A program made the translations under genes and the position numbers. Shown one piece after another: positions 1-6,148 of a stretch of DNA of 7,336 nt. The stretch comes from Planctomycetota bacterium. GTDB taxonomy: Bacteria; Planctomycetota; Phycisphaerae; WQYP01. Each line of letters starts with the position of its first letter. Position 1 is the stretch's first letter. The notes beneath the pieces are model-generated. The model was given only the letters and a program-made list of their open reading frames with translations, was not told the origin of the DNA and searched no databases. Location of the stretch: NCBI GenBank assembly GCA_021809365.1, contig JAKBAC010000161.1, positions 1 through 7,336 of the forward strand, given 5' to 3'.

Positions 1-1
1 T

Positions 2-802
2 ATGAATTCTTACCAGATTACATTACTGAAGATGGGTGAAACGCCTGTGCCGGCGGCGGAAGTTTATTGGATGGAGCGGCTGAAGGGATGGGAAGCCCTC
101 ACGTTTTGGGCGTTGCTCATTACACACGGTGAACGCCGGATTCTGTTGAACACCGGATTTCCACAGGATGTTTCCGCCCTGCATAAACATTGGACCACCT
201 GGGCCAGAGCCGCCACCGGTGAAGACGGCCATGAGCCGGTGGTAAAACCCGAAAATTGGATTGTTCAGGCACTGGCGGCCCGCGGCATTACGCCATCGCA
301 AATCACCGATGTGCTCATTACGCCGCTGACGGCTTACGCCACCGGCGGGCTGGATCAATTTCCCAACGCCCGGCTTTGGATGTCCCGCCGGGGCTGGCTT
401 GATTTTCATGCCCCGGATTCGGAGATTCCTCAACTTCCCCGCCATATCGTCTTTCCGCCATCGGTGCTGCGCTACCTGGTTCTGGAGGCCGCCACCCGTA
501 TTCACCTGCTACCGGACGAGGAAACTGAATTTATTCCCGGCATACGCGCATGGTTCTGTGGCGCGCACCATCGGTCGAGCATGGTGTATCTGGTGAACAC
601 TTCCGTCGGTCGCGCGGCCATGACGGATGCCATCTTCACGTATCGCAATTTTGAGCAGCGGATTCCTCTGGGCCTTAGCGAATCGCTGGAGGAGCACCAC
701 CGACTCTATGCCCGGCTGGCCCGCCAGGCGGATATGATTTTGCCACTTTATGACCCACTGGTGGAATCACGTCATCCAACGCTTCAGATAGGAGACCTAT
801 GA
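2..802 (+). CDS. MBL-fold (N-acyl-homoserine-lactonase-like) protein, probable pseudoenzyme
   Basis: A 266-residue protein with the layout of stand-alone metallo-beta-lactamase-fold hydrolases of the AHL-lactonase type. An N-terminal segment 'VYWMERLKGWE' (21-31) is followed by the beta strand ending 'ILLNTGFP' (47-54), a helix, and the strand that normally carries HxHxDH. That last motif is rewritten: residues 107-116 read TPLTAYATGG where the family has THLHxDHxGG, so His, His, Asp and His become P108, T110, Y112 and A113. The third-ligand region GAHHRSSM (187-194) keeps a His at 189, and 'TDAIFTYRN' (208-216) keeps D209. The C-terminal family His ('GHDP') appears as Y250 in 'LYDP'. Metal binding as in active members is therefore unlikely, so a binding or structural role, or different chemistry, is possible. 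The ATG at position 2 fits the family N-terminus, but no upstream sequence is visible to show an SD. The stop overlaps the next start (ATGA, 799-802). Fold assignment is fairly sure; function is not. Confidence 0.85.
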   Translation: MNSYQITLLKMGETPVPAAEVYWMERLKGWEALTFWALLITHGERRILLNTGFPQDVSALHKHWTTWARAATGEDGHEPVVKPENWIVQALAARGITPSQITDVLITPLTAYATGGLDQFPNARLWMSRRGWLDFHAPDSEIPQLPRHIVFPPSVLRYLVLEAATRIHLLPDEETEFIPGIRAWFCGAHHRSSMVYLVNTSVGRAAMTDAIFTYRNFEQRIPLGLSESLEEHHRLYARLARQADMILPLYDPLVESRHPTLQIGDL

Positions 803-1587
803 TAACTTTAAATTTCAAAGACAAAACCGCGATCGTGACCGGTGCCGGCAGTGGTTTCGGGCGGGCTACCGCCCGGCTGCTGGCCCAGAGCCAAGCGCGC
901 ATCGTTGCGGTTGACCGAAATGCTGAACATCTCGCGGAAACAATGTCCGCACTTGCGGACACGGGTACTGGCCATGTCAGCATGGTCAAGGATTTGCGAC
1001 CGCCGCGGGCCGCTCAAGAGGTCATTTCTGAAGCGATGAAGCACTTGTCGCATTTGGATATTCTGGTGAATTCCGCGGGGGTGTGTCATTTTACACCCGC
1101 CAACAAAATTACTCCGGAACAATGGGATGAGGTACTGGAAATTGATCTTAAAGCACTTTATTTTCTCGCCGTGGCCGCGGCGGAAGCCATGGAACCGCAG
1201 CGCGGCGGGCGCATTATTAATTTGGGATCCAACGCCGGCCGAAAAGGCCGCGCTTTTTCCGCCCATTACGCCGCCGCCAAAGCCGGTGTAGCGAATGTTA
1301 CAGAATCGCTGGCGCTGGCTTATGGCAAAAAGGGCATCACCGTCAACACCGTATGCCCGGCGGTGGTGCTGACGGATATGTGGGAGCGGAATTTTGAAGA
1401 ACTGGGAAAAATAACCGGCAAATCTTCCGAAGAACTGGTCCGCAACTGGACCGCCGCCACGCCACTGCAACGGCTGGGAACGGCGGAGGATGTCGCCAAT
1501 TTGATTGTATTTCTGGCGTCTGATCGCGGCGGCTTTATTACCGCCCAGGAAATCAATGTCTGCGGCGGATTCATGCTGACTTGCTAA
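799..1587 (+). CDS. SDR-family NAD(P)-dependent oxidoreductase
   Basis: A classical short-chain dehydrogenase of 262 residues, the usual length. It shows the cofactor motif TGAGSGFG (14-21) and an acidic residue, D39, at the end of the second strand, which favours NAD over NADP. The NSAG motif (91-94), catalytic S144 (in NLGSNAG) and the Y157-AAA-K161 pair are all present. The C-terminal part 'PLQRLGTAEDVA' (222-233) and the end 'EINVCGGF' (251-258) are also typical. The position often occupied by Asn in the fourth helix region reads as D116 in 'EIDLKAL', a common variant. The start is the ATG overlapping the previous stop, with AGGAG at 790-794 four bases upstream. It is expected to be a soluble, cytoplasmic enzyme oxidising a secondary alcohol or reducing a ketone, and in this operon it may create a beta-keto acid for the decarboxylase downstream. 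The substrate cannot be read from sequence. Confidence 0.95.
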   Translation: MITLNFKDKTAIVTGAGSGFGRATARLLAQSQARIVAVDRNAEHLAETMSALADTGTGHVSMVKDLRPPRAAQEVISEAMKHLSHLDILVNSAGVCHFTPANKITPEQWDEVLEIDLKALYFLAVAAAEAMEPQRGGRIINLGSNAGRKGRAFSAHYAAAKAGVANVTESLALAYGKKGITVNTVCPAVVLTDMWERNFEELGKITGKSSEELVRNWTAATPLQRLGTAEDVANLIVFLASDRGGFITAQEINVCGGFMLTC

Positions 1588-1593
1588 AGGAGG
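1586..1593 (+). promoter_or_regulatory. Strong Shine-Dalgarno site for the Cys-rich protein gene
   Basis: AAAGGAGG, an almost complete anti-16S match, overlaps the SDR stop codon (TAA, 1585-1587). Its GGAGG core lies nine bases before the ATG at 1603. It is the strongest ribosome binding site in the window and fixes the start of the next gene. It suggests that this unknown protein is made at a substantial level independently of translational coupling. Confidence 0.8.
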
Positions 1594-1602
1594 AGTTAAA
1601 AA

Positions 1603-2355
1603 ATGAAAATTGAACTATCCCAGTTGATCCAGCGCGACTTGCGTCAGGATGAACCGGATGAGGTTGGTATTTCGTCGTTGCGCTTCGCCTATGAGGCCAT
1701 GGAGCGTGGCGACATCACGGAAGCCAGAAGAATTGTCGAATATGCCCGCTTGGAATGGCAGGTGGTACATGATATGTTCGTGAACTGGTCGTGGTCATTT
1801 TTCACCTACATCGCCAACACCTACGGTGAGCAGGACCTGGAAAAGGCCATGCGCTCCGTTCTGGGCAGCTATTACCGCGCCAGGTATGACAAGGTGATGG
1901 CGGCTGACGTAAAGACGCAGTTGCAATTAACCATTGAGGGACTCCGCGGACACCTGATGGGACCGGGCCGCCAAGGTGATATTGAGGTTACCGAAGAGCC
2001 GGAGCGTTATAAACTCACTCTCGCGCCGTGCGGCAGCGGTGGCGTGGCACGGCAGCGGGTGGAAAGCGGCCAGGAGCCGCGACCTGATCTTTTTGGATTT
2101 TCCAAAGGCCCGCATAGCTGGACTTGGGGCAGGCAGCGGGTCTGTTATTACTGCGCCCATTGTTCAATGGTTAACGAAATCATGGCGATTGAAAACTACG
2201 GCCATCCCATGCGCGTGACCGAGTATCCCAAAAACGCGGATGATCCCTGTATTTGGTATATCTATAAAGACCCAGCCAAGATCCCCGCCGAGTATTATGA
2301 GCGTGTTGGCAAGGCCGCTCCGTCAGCGGCCCCGCGATTGGAGAAACCAAAATGA
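1603..2355 (+). CDS. Conserved-looking Cys-rich protein of unknown function
   Basis: I do not recognise a named family for this 250-residue protein. The N-terminal half (about 1-120) is predicted helical and rich in charged and aromatic residues, including 'EYARLEWQVVHDMFVNW' (46-62). The C-terminal half carries a probable metal or cofactor site: CGSGG (143-147), the cluster C181-YY-C184-AH-C187, H171 in 'GPHSWTWG' (169-176), H201, and C216 in 'DDPCIWYIYKDP' (213-224). The spacing C-x2-C-x2-C plus a distant Cys and His residues would suit zinc or iron-sulfur binding, but no known signature is matched exactly. No signal peptide or membrane segment is seen, so it is probably cytoplasmic. The tail (237-250) is Ala/Pro/Lys-rich and looks flexible. 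The last codons overlap the decarboxylase start (ATGA), so the two proteins are probably translationally coupled. It may be an accessory subunit or an unrecognised enzyme of the pathway. Confidence 0.9.
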   Translation: MKIELSQLIQRDLRQDEPDEVGISSLRFAYEAMERGDITEARRIVEYARLEWQVVHDMFVNWSWSFFTYIANTYGEQDLEKAMRSVLGSYYRARYDKVMAADVKTQLQLTIEGLRGHLMGPGRQGDIEVTEEPERYKLTLAPCGSGGVARQRVESGQEPRPDLFGFSKGPHSWTWGRQRVCYYCAHCSMVNEIMAIENYGHPMRVTEYPKNADDPCIWYIYKDPAKIPAEYYERVGKAAPSAAPRLEKPK

Positions 2356-3098
2356 CTCTGGATCCGTTAAAGGCCTGGTCCACACCGCTGGCCGCACCAT
2401 TGGAACCTCCGTTTCCGTTTACGTTTCGAAATGTGGAGGTGCTTACGCTGGTCTATCGCACCACGCCCGAGGCGGTGCGCCGGCTGATCCCAGCGCCGCT
2501 GTTGCCGATCAGTGATAGCGTGCTGATTCATATTTACAACATGAATGATGTGGACTATATCGGGCGTTACGGCGAATGTAATGTCATGCTGGGGGCAAAA
2601 CTGCCGGGAAAACTCAGCGGTGGATTCTCACCCTTTCTTTTTCTCAATAGCGATGGCGGCCTGGCGCAGGGCCGGGCCGTGCATGGGCAGCCCAAGAAAT
2701 GGGGGAATCCGCGGGTGGAATTCCGTGGCGATCTGATCGTCGGCATTCTGGAGCGTAACGGCATAGATGTGGTAACGGGCACCATGGGCTATAAGCACCA
2801 ACGCGGCGATCTTGCGGATTTGAAACGTGATACCTTTGATTTTTCAGTGAATCTGAATTTCAAGTTGATCCATCATATTGACGGACGTACCGCTATTCGC
2901 CAGATAACCAGCCGGGCATTAACCGACGTCAAGGTGCATGAATGCTGGCGTGGGCGATGCTCGGTGGAACTGCGTGCCAATGTACTGGCTCCCGTTTATG
3001 AATTGCCGGTGGTACAAACAGCCGATGCGTATTTTTGGCGAGCGGAATTCACGTTGATTCCGGGAAGCGTCGTTCATGACTATATGGAGCCTGCATGA
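2352..3098 (+). CDS. Acetoacetate decarboxylase family protein
   Basis: A 248-residue protein, close to the roughly 244 residues of clostridial acetoacetate decarboxylase. The Schiff-base lysine region is present as 'GRAVHGQPKKWGNPRV' (107-122), with the Lys pair at K115-K116. An Arg in 'LVYRTTPEAVRRLIP' (33-47, R36) and the Glu in 'GRYGECN' (71-77, E75) fit the conserved Arg and Glu near the active site. Known members decarboxylate beta-keto acids through a Lys imine. The wider family also contains aldolase-dehydratases and other imine chemistries, so the exact reaction is open. The start ATG overlaps the upstream stop by 4 bp and has GGAG at 2340-2343, eight bases before it. The stop in turn overlaps the next start. 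The location next to the SDR suggests a beta-keto acid substrate generated by oxidation. Confidence 0.93.
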   Translation: MTLDPLKAWSTPLAAPLEPPFPFTFRNVEVLTLVYRTTPEAVRRLIPAPLLPISDSVLIHIYNMNDVDYIGRYGECNVMLGAKLPGKLSGGFSPFLFLNSDGGLAQGRAVHGQPKKWGNPRVEFRGDLIVGILERNGIDVVTGTMGYKHQRGDLADLKRDTFDFSVNLNFKLIHHIDGRTAIRQITSRALTDVKVHECWRGRCSVELRANVLAPVYELPVVQTADAYFWRAEFTLIPGSVVHDYMEPA

Positions 3099-4045
3099 AA
3101 GTTCTTGTTACGGATTACGGTTTTCCCGATGTTCAACGGGAACAACAAGTTATTCATGCCGCCGGGCATGAGCTTGTGGTTGGTCAATGCAAGACTGCGG
3201 CGGCGGTCATCGAGATGGGTTCTGATGCCGACGCATTGCTGGTTCAATGGGCACCGGTTACCGCCGCGGTCATTGTGCAATTGAAGCATTGTCGCGTCAT
3301 TGTGCGCTATGGCATCGGGGTGGACAATGTGGATATTGCCGCGGCCAAGGCCCGCGGCATTCCGGTATGCAATGTGCCCGATTATTGTATCGAAGAGGTG
3401 GCTGACCATGCGATGGCCATGGCACTGTCGTTGGTGCGACAATTGCCGATGCTGGATCGCCGCCTGCGCGCCGGCACCTGGAAAATAACACCCGATCATC
3501 CCATGCCCGCGTTAAGCAATATGACCTTCGCCACGGCCGGGCTGGGGCGCATTGCCCGCGCGGTACTGGCGCGGGCCAGGGCATTTGGCTGCCGACTGGC
3601 GGCGTATGATCCTTACGTCCCACCGGAAGTTTTCCGTTCCCATTCCGTAACCCAATTAACCATGGATGAATTGTTCAAACAGGCGGATGTGCTGTCGTTG
3701 CATCTACCGTTGACACCGGAAACCAGGCACCTGGTCCATGCCGCGACGCTGGCAAAAATGAAACCCACTTCCATTGTTGTCAATACCGCGCGGGGCGGAC
3801 TTATTGATACTGTCGCGCTGGCTGAAGCGCTTCAATCCGGTGTAATAGCCGGCGCCGGATTGGATGTATTTGAACCAGAGCCGCTGCCGGATCGGCATCC
3901 GCTGCGGCAATGCAGCAATGCCATTCTCACTTCCCATGTCGGGTGGTTCAGTGACCAGAGCGTCCCTAAACTTCAACGTCTGGCTGCGGAAGAAGTTGTG
4001 CGTGCCCTGCGGGGTGAAGCTCTGCAAAATCAGGTCAATGTCTAA
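3095..4045 (+). CDS. D-isomer-specific 2-hydroxyacid dehydrogenase (CtBP/PGDH-like)
   Basis: A 316-residue, two-domain NAD-dependent dehydrogenase. The substrate-binding segment 'VRYGIGVDNVD' (70-80) precedes 'GIPVCNVPDY' (88-97). The Rossmann motif reads AGLGRIA (148-154), with Ala at the third Gly position, which is a tolerated variant. D172 in 'AYDPY' ends the second strand and fits NAD. The catalytic triad is visible: R233 in 'NTARGGLID', E262 in 'FEPEPLP' and H281 in 'TSHVGWFS'. There is no C-terminal ACT domain, so it is not a regulated long-form 3-phosphoglycerate dehydrogenase. It most resembles the C-terminal-binding-protein-like branch. Translation starts at the ATG overlapping the decarboxylase stop, with GGAG at 3086-3089. 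The likely role is interconversion of a 2-oxo acid and a D-2-hydroxy acid in the pathway; the substrate is unknown. Confidence 0.94.
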   Translation: MKVLVTDYGFPDVQREQQVIHAAGHELVVGQCKTAAAVIEMGSDADALLVQWAPVTAAVIVQLKHCRVIVRYGIGVDNVDIAAAKARGIPVCNVPDYCIEEVADHAMAMALSLVRQLPMLDRRLRAGTWKITPDHPMPALSNMTFATAGLGRIARAVLARARAFGCRLAAYDPYVPPEVFRSHSVTQLTMDELFKQADVLSLHLPLTPETRHLVHAATLAKMKPTSIVVNTARGGLIDTVALAEALQSGVIAGAGLDVFEPEPLPDRHPLRQCSNAILTSHVGWFSDQSVPKLQRLAAEEVVRALRGEALQNQVNV

Positions 4046-4066
4046 TTATCAATGGTGCTTATTAAT

Positions 4067-4072
4067 AAGGGA
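4067..4072 (+). promoter_or_regulatory. Shine-Dalgarno site fixing the FAH-family start
   Basis: AAGGGA lies seven bases before the ATG at 4080, in the only gap of the second half of the operon. It decides between this ATG and the long in-frame extension back to 3864. Confidence 0.65.
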
Positions 4073-4079
4073 TACAGTT

Positions 4080-4886
4080 ATGAAGATTATTCGATTTGTT
4101 GATGCTCAGGGCCAGGTAAATCTCGGCTCGCTGGAATCGGACGGGCAGGCCCGTCTGATTGCCGGCGACCTGTTGGGATCATATACGCGCACGGAACGGC
4201 GGATACTCCCGGCTAAACTTCGGGCCCCCATTGTGCCAACCGCGATTTTCTGCATTGGATTGAATTATCGCAGGCACGCGACGGAAACTGGTGCCCGCAT
4301 CCCGGAATTTCCCGTGCTGTTTATGAAAAATCCGGCGGCCATCCAGAATCCGGGCGATCCAGTGGAGCTACCCCGCCATCTGGCCAGTGATCAGGTGGAT
4401 TATGAATGCGAATTGGCAATTGTGATTGGGCGCAAGGCCAAAAACGTTCCGGCGGACAAGGCACTTGATTACGTCCTGGGATTTACCGCCGCCAATGATA
4501 TATCCGCGCGCGATTGGCAGATTCAACGCGGTGGATCGCAATGGTGTCGGGGAAAAACCTTTGACACGTTCTGCCCGCTTGGACCGGTGATTGTCACGCC
4601 TGATGAAATCGGCAATCCCAATAATCTTGCCATTCAAACGCGCGTAAACGGCAAAACGCTTCAACAATCCAATACCTCGGACATGATTTTTTCCGTGGAG
4701 AAAATTATTGAATTTCTTTCCGGCTCGACGACCCTGTTGCCCGGAACGGTCATTCTTACCGGCACGCCGGAAGGTGTCGGCATGGCCCGGAACCCACCCG
4801 CGTGGCTTAAGCCCGGGGATAAAATGGAAGTCGAAATCGAGAACATCGGCATATTGTCCAATGCCGTGATTGCGGAACCGGCATGA
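4080..4886 (+). CDS. Fumarylacetoacetate hydrolase (FAH) family protein
   Basis: A 268-residue protein of the FAH / 2-oxohepta-3-ene-dioate isomerase-hydratase superfamily, at the short single-domain length. Visible hallmarks are 'IGLNYRRHA' (59-67), the metal ligands E109 and E111 in 'VDYECELAIVIG', and D140 in 'TAANDISARDWQ'. Also present are 'GKTFDTFCPLGP' (158-169), 'IFSVEKIIEFLS' (203-214), 'ILTGTPEGVG' (225-234) and 'LKPGDKMEVEIENIG' (243-257). Members use Mg/Mn to cleave acylpyruvate-type C-C bonds, decarboxylate or isomerise. I chose the ATG at 4080 because AAGGGA (4067-4072) lies seven bases upstream and the protein then begins with the typical MKIIRFVD. The same frame stays open back to 3864, but that would overlap the dehydrogenase gene. 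It lies 34 bp after the previous gene and closes the operon. The substrate is not determined. Confidence 0.94.
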   Translation: MKIIRFVDAQGQVNLGSLESDGQARLIAGDLLGSYTRTERRILPAKLRAPIVPTAIFCIGLNYRRHATETGARIPEFPVLFMKNPAAIQNPGDPVELPRHLASDQVDYECELAIVIGRKAKNVPADKALDYVLGFTAANDISARDWQIQRGGSQWCRGKTFDTFCPLGPVIVTPDEIGNPNNLAIQTRVNGKTLQQSNTSDMIFSVEKIIEFLSGSTTLLPGTVILTGTPEGVGMARNPPAWLKPGDKMEVEIENIGILSNAVIAEPA

Positions 4887-4950
4887 GGGCCTCTGACAGT
4901 TTCCGCCAGGCGATCTGCGCTCCGCAATCCCAGATCATCCTCCATGTTAG

Positions 4951-4971
4951 CCGGCACATTTAATGTGCCGG
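4951..4971 (+). terminator. Perfect 9-bp inverted repeat after the operon, possible terminator
   Basis: The arms CCGGCACAT (4951-4959) and ATGTGCCGG (4963-4971) are perfect complements around a TTA loop, 64 bp after the FAH-family stop. The position suits a transcription terminator or 3'-end stabilising hairpin. However, the following bases (TGCGGGTTGG) contain no T-run, so it is not a canonical Rho-independent terminator. A dyad-symmetric protein-binding site is an equally good reading. Confidence 0.4.
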
Positions 4972-5006
4972 TGCGGGTTGGACGCGGTCATAGATGTGCG
5001 GTTACG

Positions 5007-5019
5007 AAACGTCACGTTT
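5007..5019. repeat. Small palindrome AAACGT-C-ACGTTT
   Basis: Two 6-bp arms, AAACGT and ACGTTT, surround a single C, giving odd-length dyad symmetry of the kind bound by dimeric regulators. It lies 273 bp before the nuclease-like gene and 121 bp after the operon. No promoter elements are clearly linked to it, so an operator role is only a possibility. Confidence 0.3.
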
Positions 5020-5277
5020 GTCGAGGCGAACCGGCCTGGATTGGATTGGCCTGAACGTAGGCAATGGCCCGAGGCAATTCAAATTGATTCAAACACCCGC
5101 ACCATTTGCCTTCACCCCATACGGAGGCTCGACAAGATTAGTGGAAATTTATTTGCGTTTGTTCTGGGGGCCGGTATATTTTATCCGTTGTCAGGCATAT
5201 TGTGAGATCGACAGGCCGAAAAGGCCGTGAACGATTACTGATTTCGGAATGGTTTGTAGAGTGGTTTTTTCCAGTAC

Positions 5278-5283
5278 AGAGGA
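5278..5283 (+). promoter_or_regulatory. Shine-Dalgarno site deciding the start of the nuclease-like gene
   Basis: AGAGGA lies eight bases before the ATG at 5292. An alternative ATG at 5283 overlaps this site and so could not use it. The frame also extends to 5202, where no SD is visible. The 5292 start is therefore preferred. Confidence 0.55.
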
Positions 5284-5291
5284 TGACCAAT

Positions 5292-5783
5292 ATGAATGAG
5301 GAAATGGGTGAGTTGCTTGTTGGGGCATATCTGAAGGTAATAGAGCAGTGCGATATTGTCTGCTACAATCAGCACATATCGGGAGGTGGACTGAATGGAT
5401 TAGGTGAGATTGACGTCCTTGGCCTGCATTTCGAAAAACAAACGGCATTTCTCTGCGAAGTCGCCACGCATGTTGGAGGATTGCTCTACGTTGACAATAA
5501 GACAACGGTGAAGCGTATTGCCGATAAGCACCTCTTCCAGAAAGACTATGCGGCTGCCCACCTCAAGGGATTTTTGAAAAAGCGATACCAGCTATGGTCT
5601 CCCGTGGTGCCTGAAGGTCATCTTACGACCAACTTACCGCAGATTGATCGTGACTTGGAACTGGTGATCAACGAAGAATATACAAAGCGCGTGAAGAAGT
5701 TGCAAACCCAGGCTGGCAAGCAAACGAATGATGAGAACAATCAGGCCTTCCGCCTGCTACAAATTCTCGAGCACCTGCGGTGA
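5292..5783 (+). CDS. Hypothetical protein with PD-(D/E)xK-nuclease-like pattern
   Basis: A 163-residue protein without a named family that I can recognise. After an N-terminal helix (about 1-20) it shows 'GLGEIDVLGLHFEKQTAFLCEV' (residues 36-57 region), the order E39-x-D41, strand, strand, E56. This matches the core of restriction-endonuclease-like folds, where the motif is ExD...ExK. Here the position after E56-V is A58, followed by T59 and H60, so the usual Lys is missing and H60 or a migrated residue such as K70 would have to serve. The remainder is helical and basic, with 'KGFLKKRYQLW' (92-102) and a charged C-terminus. No signal peptide or membrane segment is seen. No methylase, helicase or toxin partner lies next to it, so it is an orphan in this window. 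The coding sequence looks a little AT-richer than the operon, which would fit an accessory gene. The nuclease fold is an inference from motif order only. Confidence 0.75.
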   Translation: MNEEMGELLVGAYLKVIEQCDIVCYNQHISGGGLNGLGEIDVLGLHFEKQTAFLCEVATHVGGLLYVDNKTTVKRIADKHLFQKDYAAAHLKGFLKKRYQLWSPVVPEGHLTTNLPQIDRDLELVINEEYTKRVKKLQTQAGKQTNDENNQAFRLLQILEHLR

Positions 5784-5809
5784 CGGGGACATCCCGGAGA
5801 ATGAAGCGG

Positions 5810-5884
5810 GGAGGAAATTTTATCATGAAGCGTCTGCAGCCATCGCCGCGCGAGAACTGGGAAATCCTTATTGCCAGCATTTAA
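5810..5884 (+). pseudogene. SD plus 19-codon reading frame: probable remnant of a gene start
   Basis: A clear SD (GGAGG, 5810-5814) lies ten bases before an ATG at 5825. That ATG opens MKRLQPSPRENWEILIASI and then meets TAA at 5882; TGA (5894) and TAA (5897) follow in the same frame. The opening looks like a real N-terminus. The 'PRxNWE' pattern vaguely recalls the start of glutathionylspermidine-synthase-type preATP-grasp proteins. Shifting frame near 5876 continues as 'AFKFWLDNGACGDEDGW', which is open. This suggests a frameshifted or decayed gene, or a sequencing indel, joined to the 74-codon frame downstream. A genuine 19-residue peptide cannot be excluded. Confidence 0.3.
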
Positions 5885-5923
5885 ATTTTGGCTTGATAAT
5901 GGTGCCTGCGGAGACGAGGATGG

Positions 5924-6148
5924 GTGGTCGTCAACTGCCTGTACGAGGTTCTTACCGGGAACGTCCACTGCCTTCTTGGGCCAAAGGCGATCCTGGACGG
6001 TCATCCCAATCCGCCCCAACTATGTCCAGACGATCACCGGATCGGTGCGGGCGAACTTATACTCTCTGCGAATAACTCCAACAGTACGACACTGCGTGTG
6101 GAGATTTATCGGCTGCCCGCGGCAGTTGTGTGCTGCGGCACCCAGTGA
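5924..6148 (+). CDS. Small hypothetical protein or 3' part of a broken gene
   Basis: A 74-codon frame starting at GTG, with GAGGA at 5916-5920 rather close to it. The translated text reads like real protein: 'CLLGPKAILDGHPNPPQL' (16-33), 'DDHRIGAGELILSA' (36-49) and a final strand-like 'TTLRVEIYRLPAAVV' (55-69). The last residues include a Cys pair, C70-C71. I recognise no family. The frame is open back to 5900 without an ATG. The stop TGA (6146-6148) overlaps a GTG (6145) that can start the phosphoesterase, which suggests coupling and supports this as a true coding frame. It shares frame with the 19-codon remnant at 5825 but is separated from it by three stops, so it may be the C-terminal part of a disrupted gene. 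Confidence 0.4.
   Translation: MVVNCLYEVLTGNVHCLLGPKAILDGHPNPPQLCPDDHRIGAGELILSANNSNSTTLRVEIYRLPAAVVCCGTQ

Larger units (their letters stand above)
4887..5291. other. Intergenic spacer of about 405 bp, no recognisable gene
   Basis: Open frames here (for example 4963-5205 and 4994-5230 on the + strand) give no recognisable protein and have no clear SD. The spacer holds the inverted repeats at 4951-4971 and 5007-5019, described separately. A TATATT box at 5175-5180 could be a -10 element for the nuclease-like gene, with a poor -35 match (TTGCGT, 5153-5158, 16-bp spacing). I rate that promoter as weak. A short GGCC-GAAAA-GGCC hairpin lies at 5214-5226. Confidence 0.6.

Noticed and set aside
2..802. 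Calling the first gene an active quorum-quenching lactonase
   Set aside because: The HxHxDH motif and the last His are missing, so active-site metal binding cannot be assumed.
808..1470. A 220-codon open frame on the minus strand
   Set aside because: It lies wholly opposite the SDR gene, whose motifs are unmistakable. Its translation shows no family features.
3864..4079. N-terminal extension of the FAH-family frame
   Set aside because: It would overlap the end of the dehydrogenase gene by about 180 bp and its residues look random. The ATG at 4080 has an SD and a family-typical start.
799..4886. Assignment to the L-fucose/2-keto-3-deoxyfuconate pathway because of an SDR plus an FAH-family enzyme
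   Set aside because: The dehydratases and mutarotase expected there are absent. The ADC-family, Cys-rich and degenerate MBL proteins do not belong to it.
1237..5227. Exact 14-base repeat GGCCGAAAAGGCCG at 1237-1250 and 5214-5227
   Set aside because: It is a short, GC-rich and self-complementary word. Two copies in 7 kb are plausible by chance, and one lies inside the SDR coding sequence.
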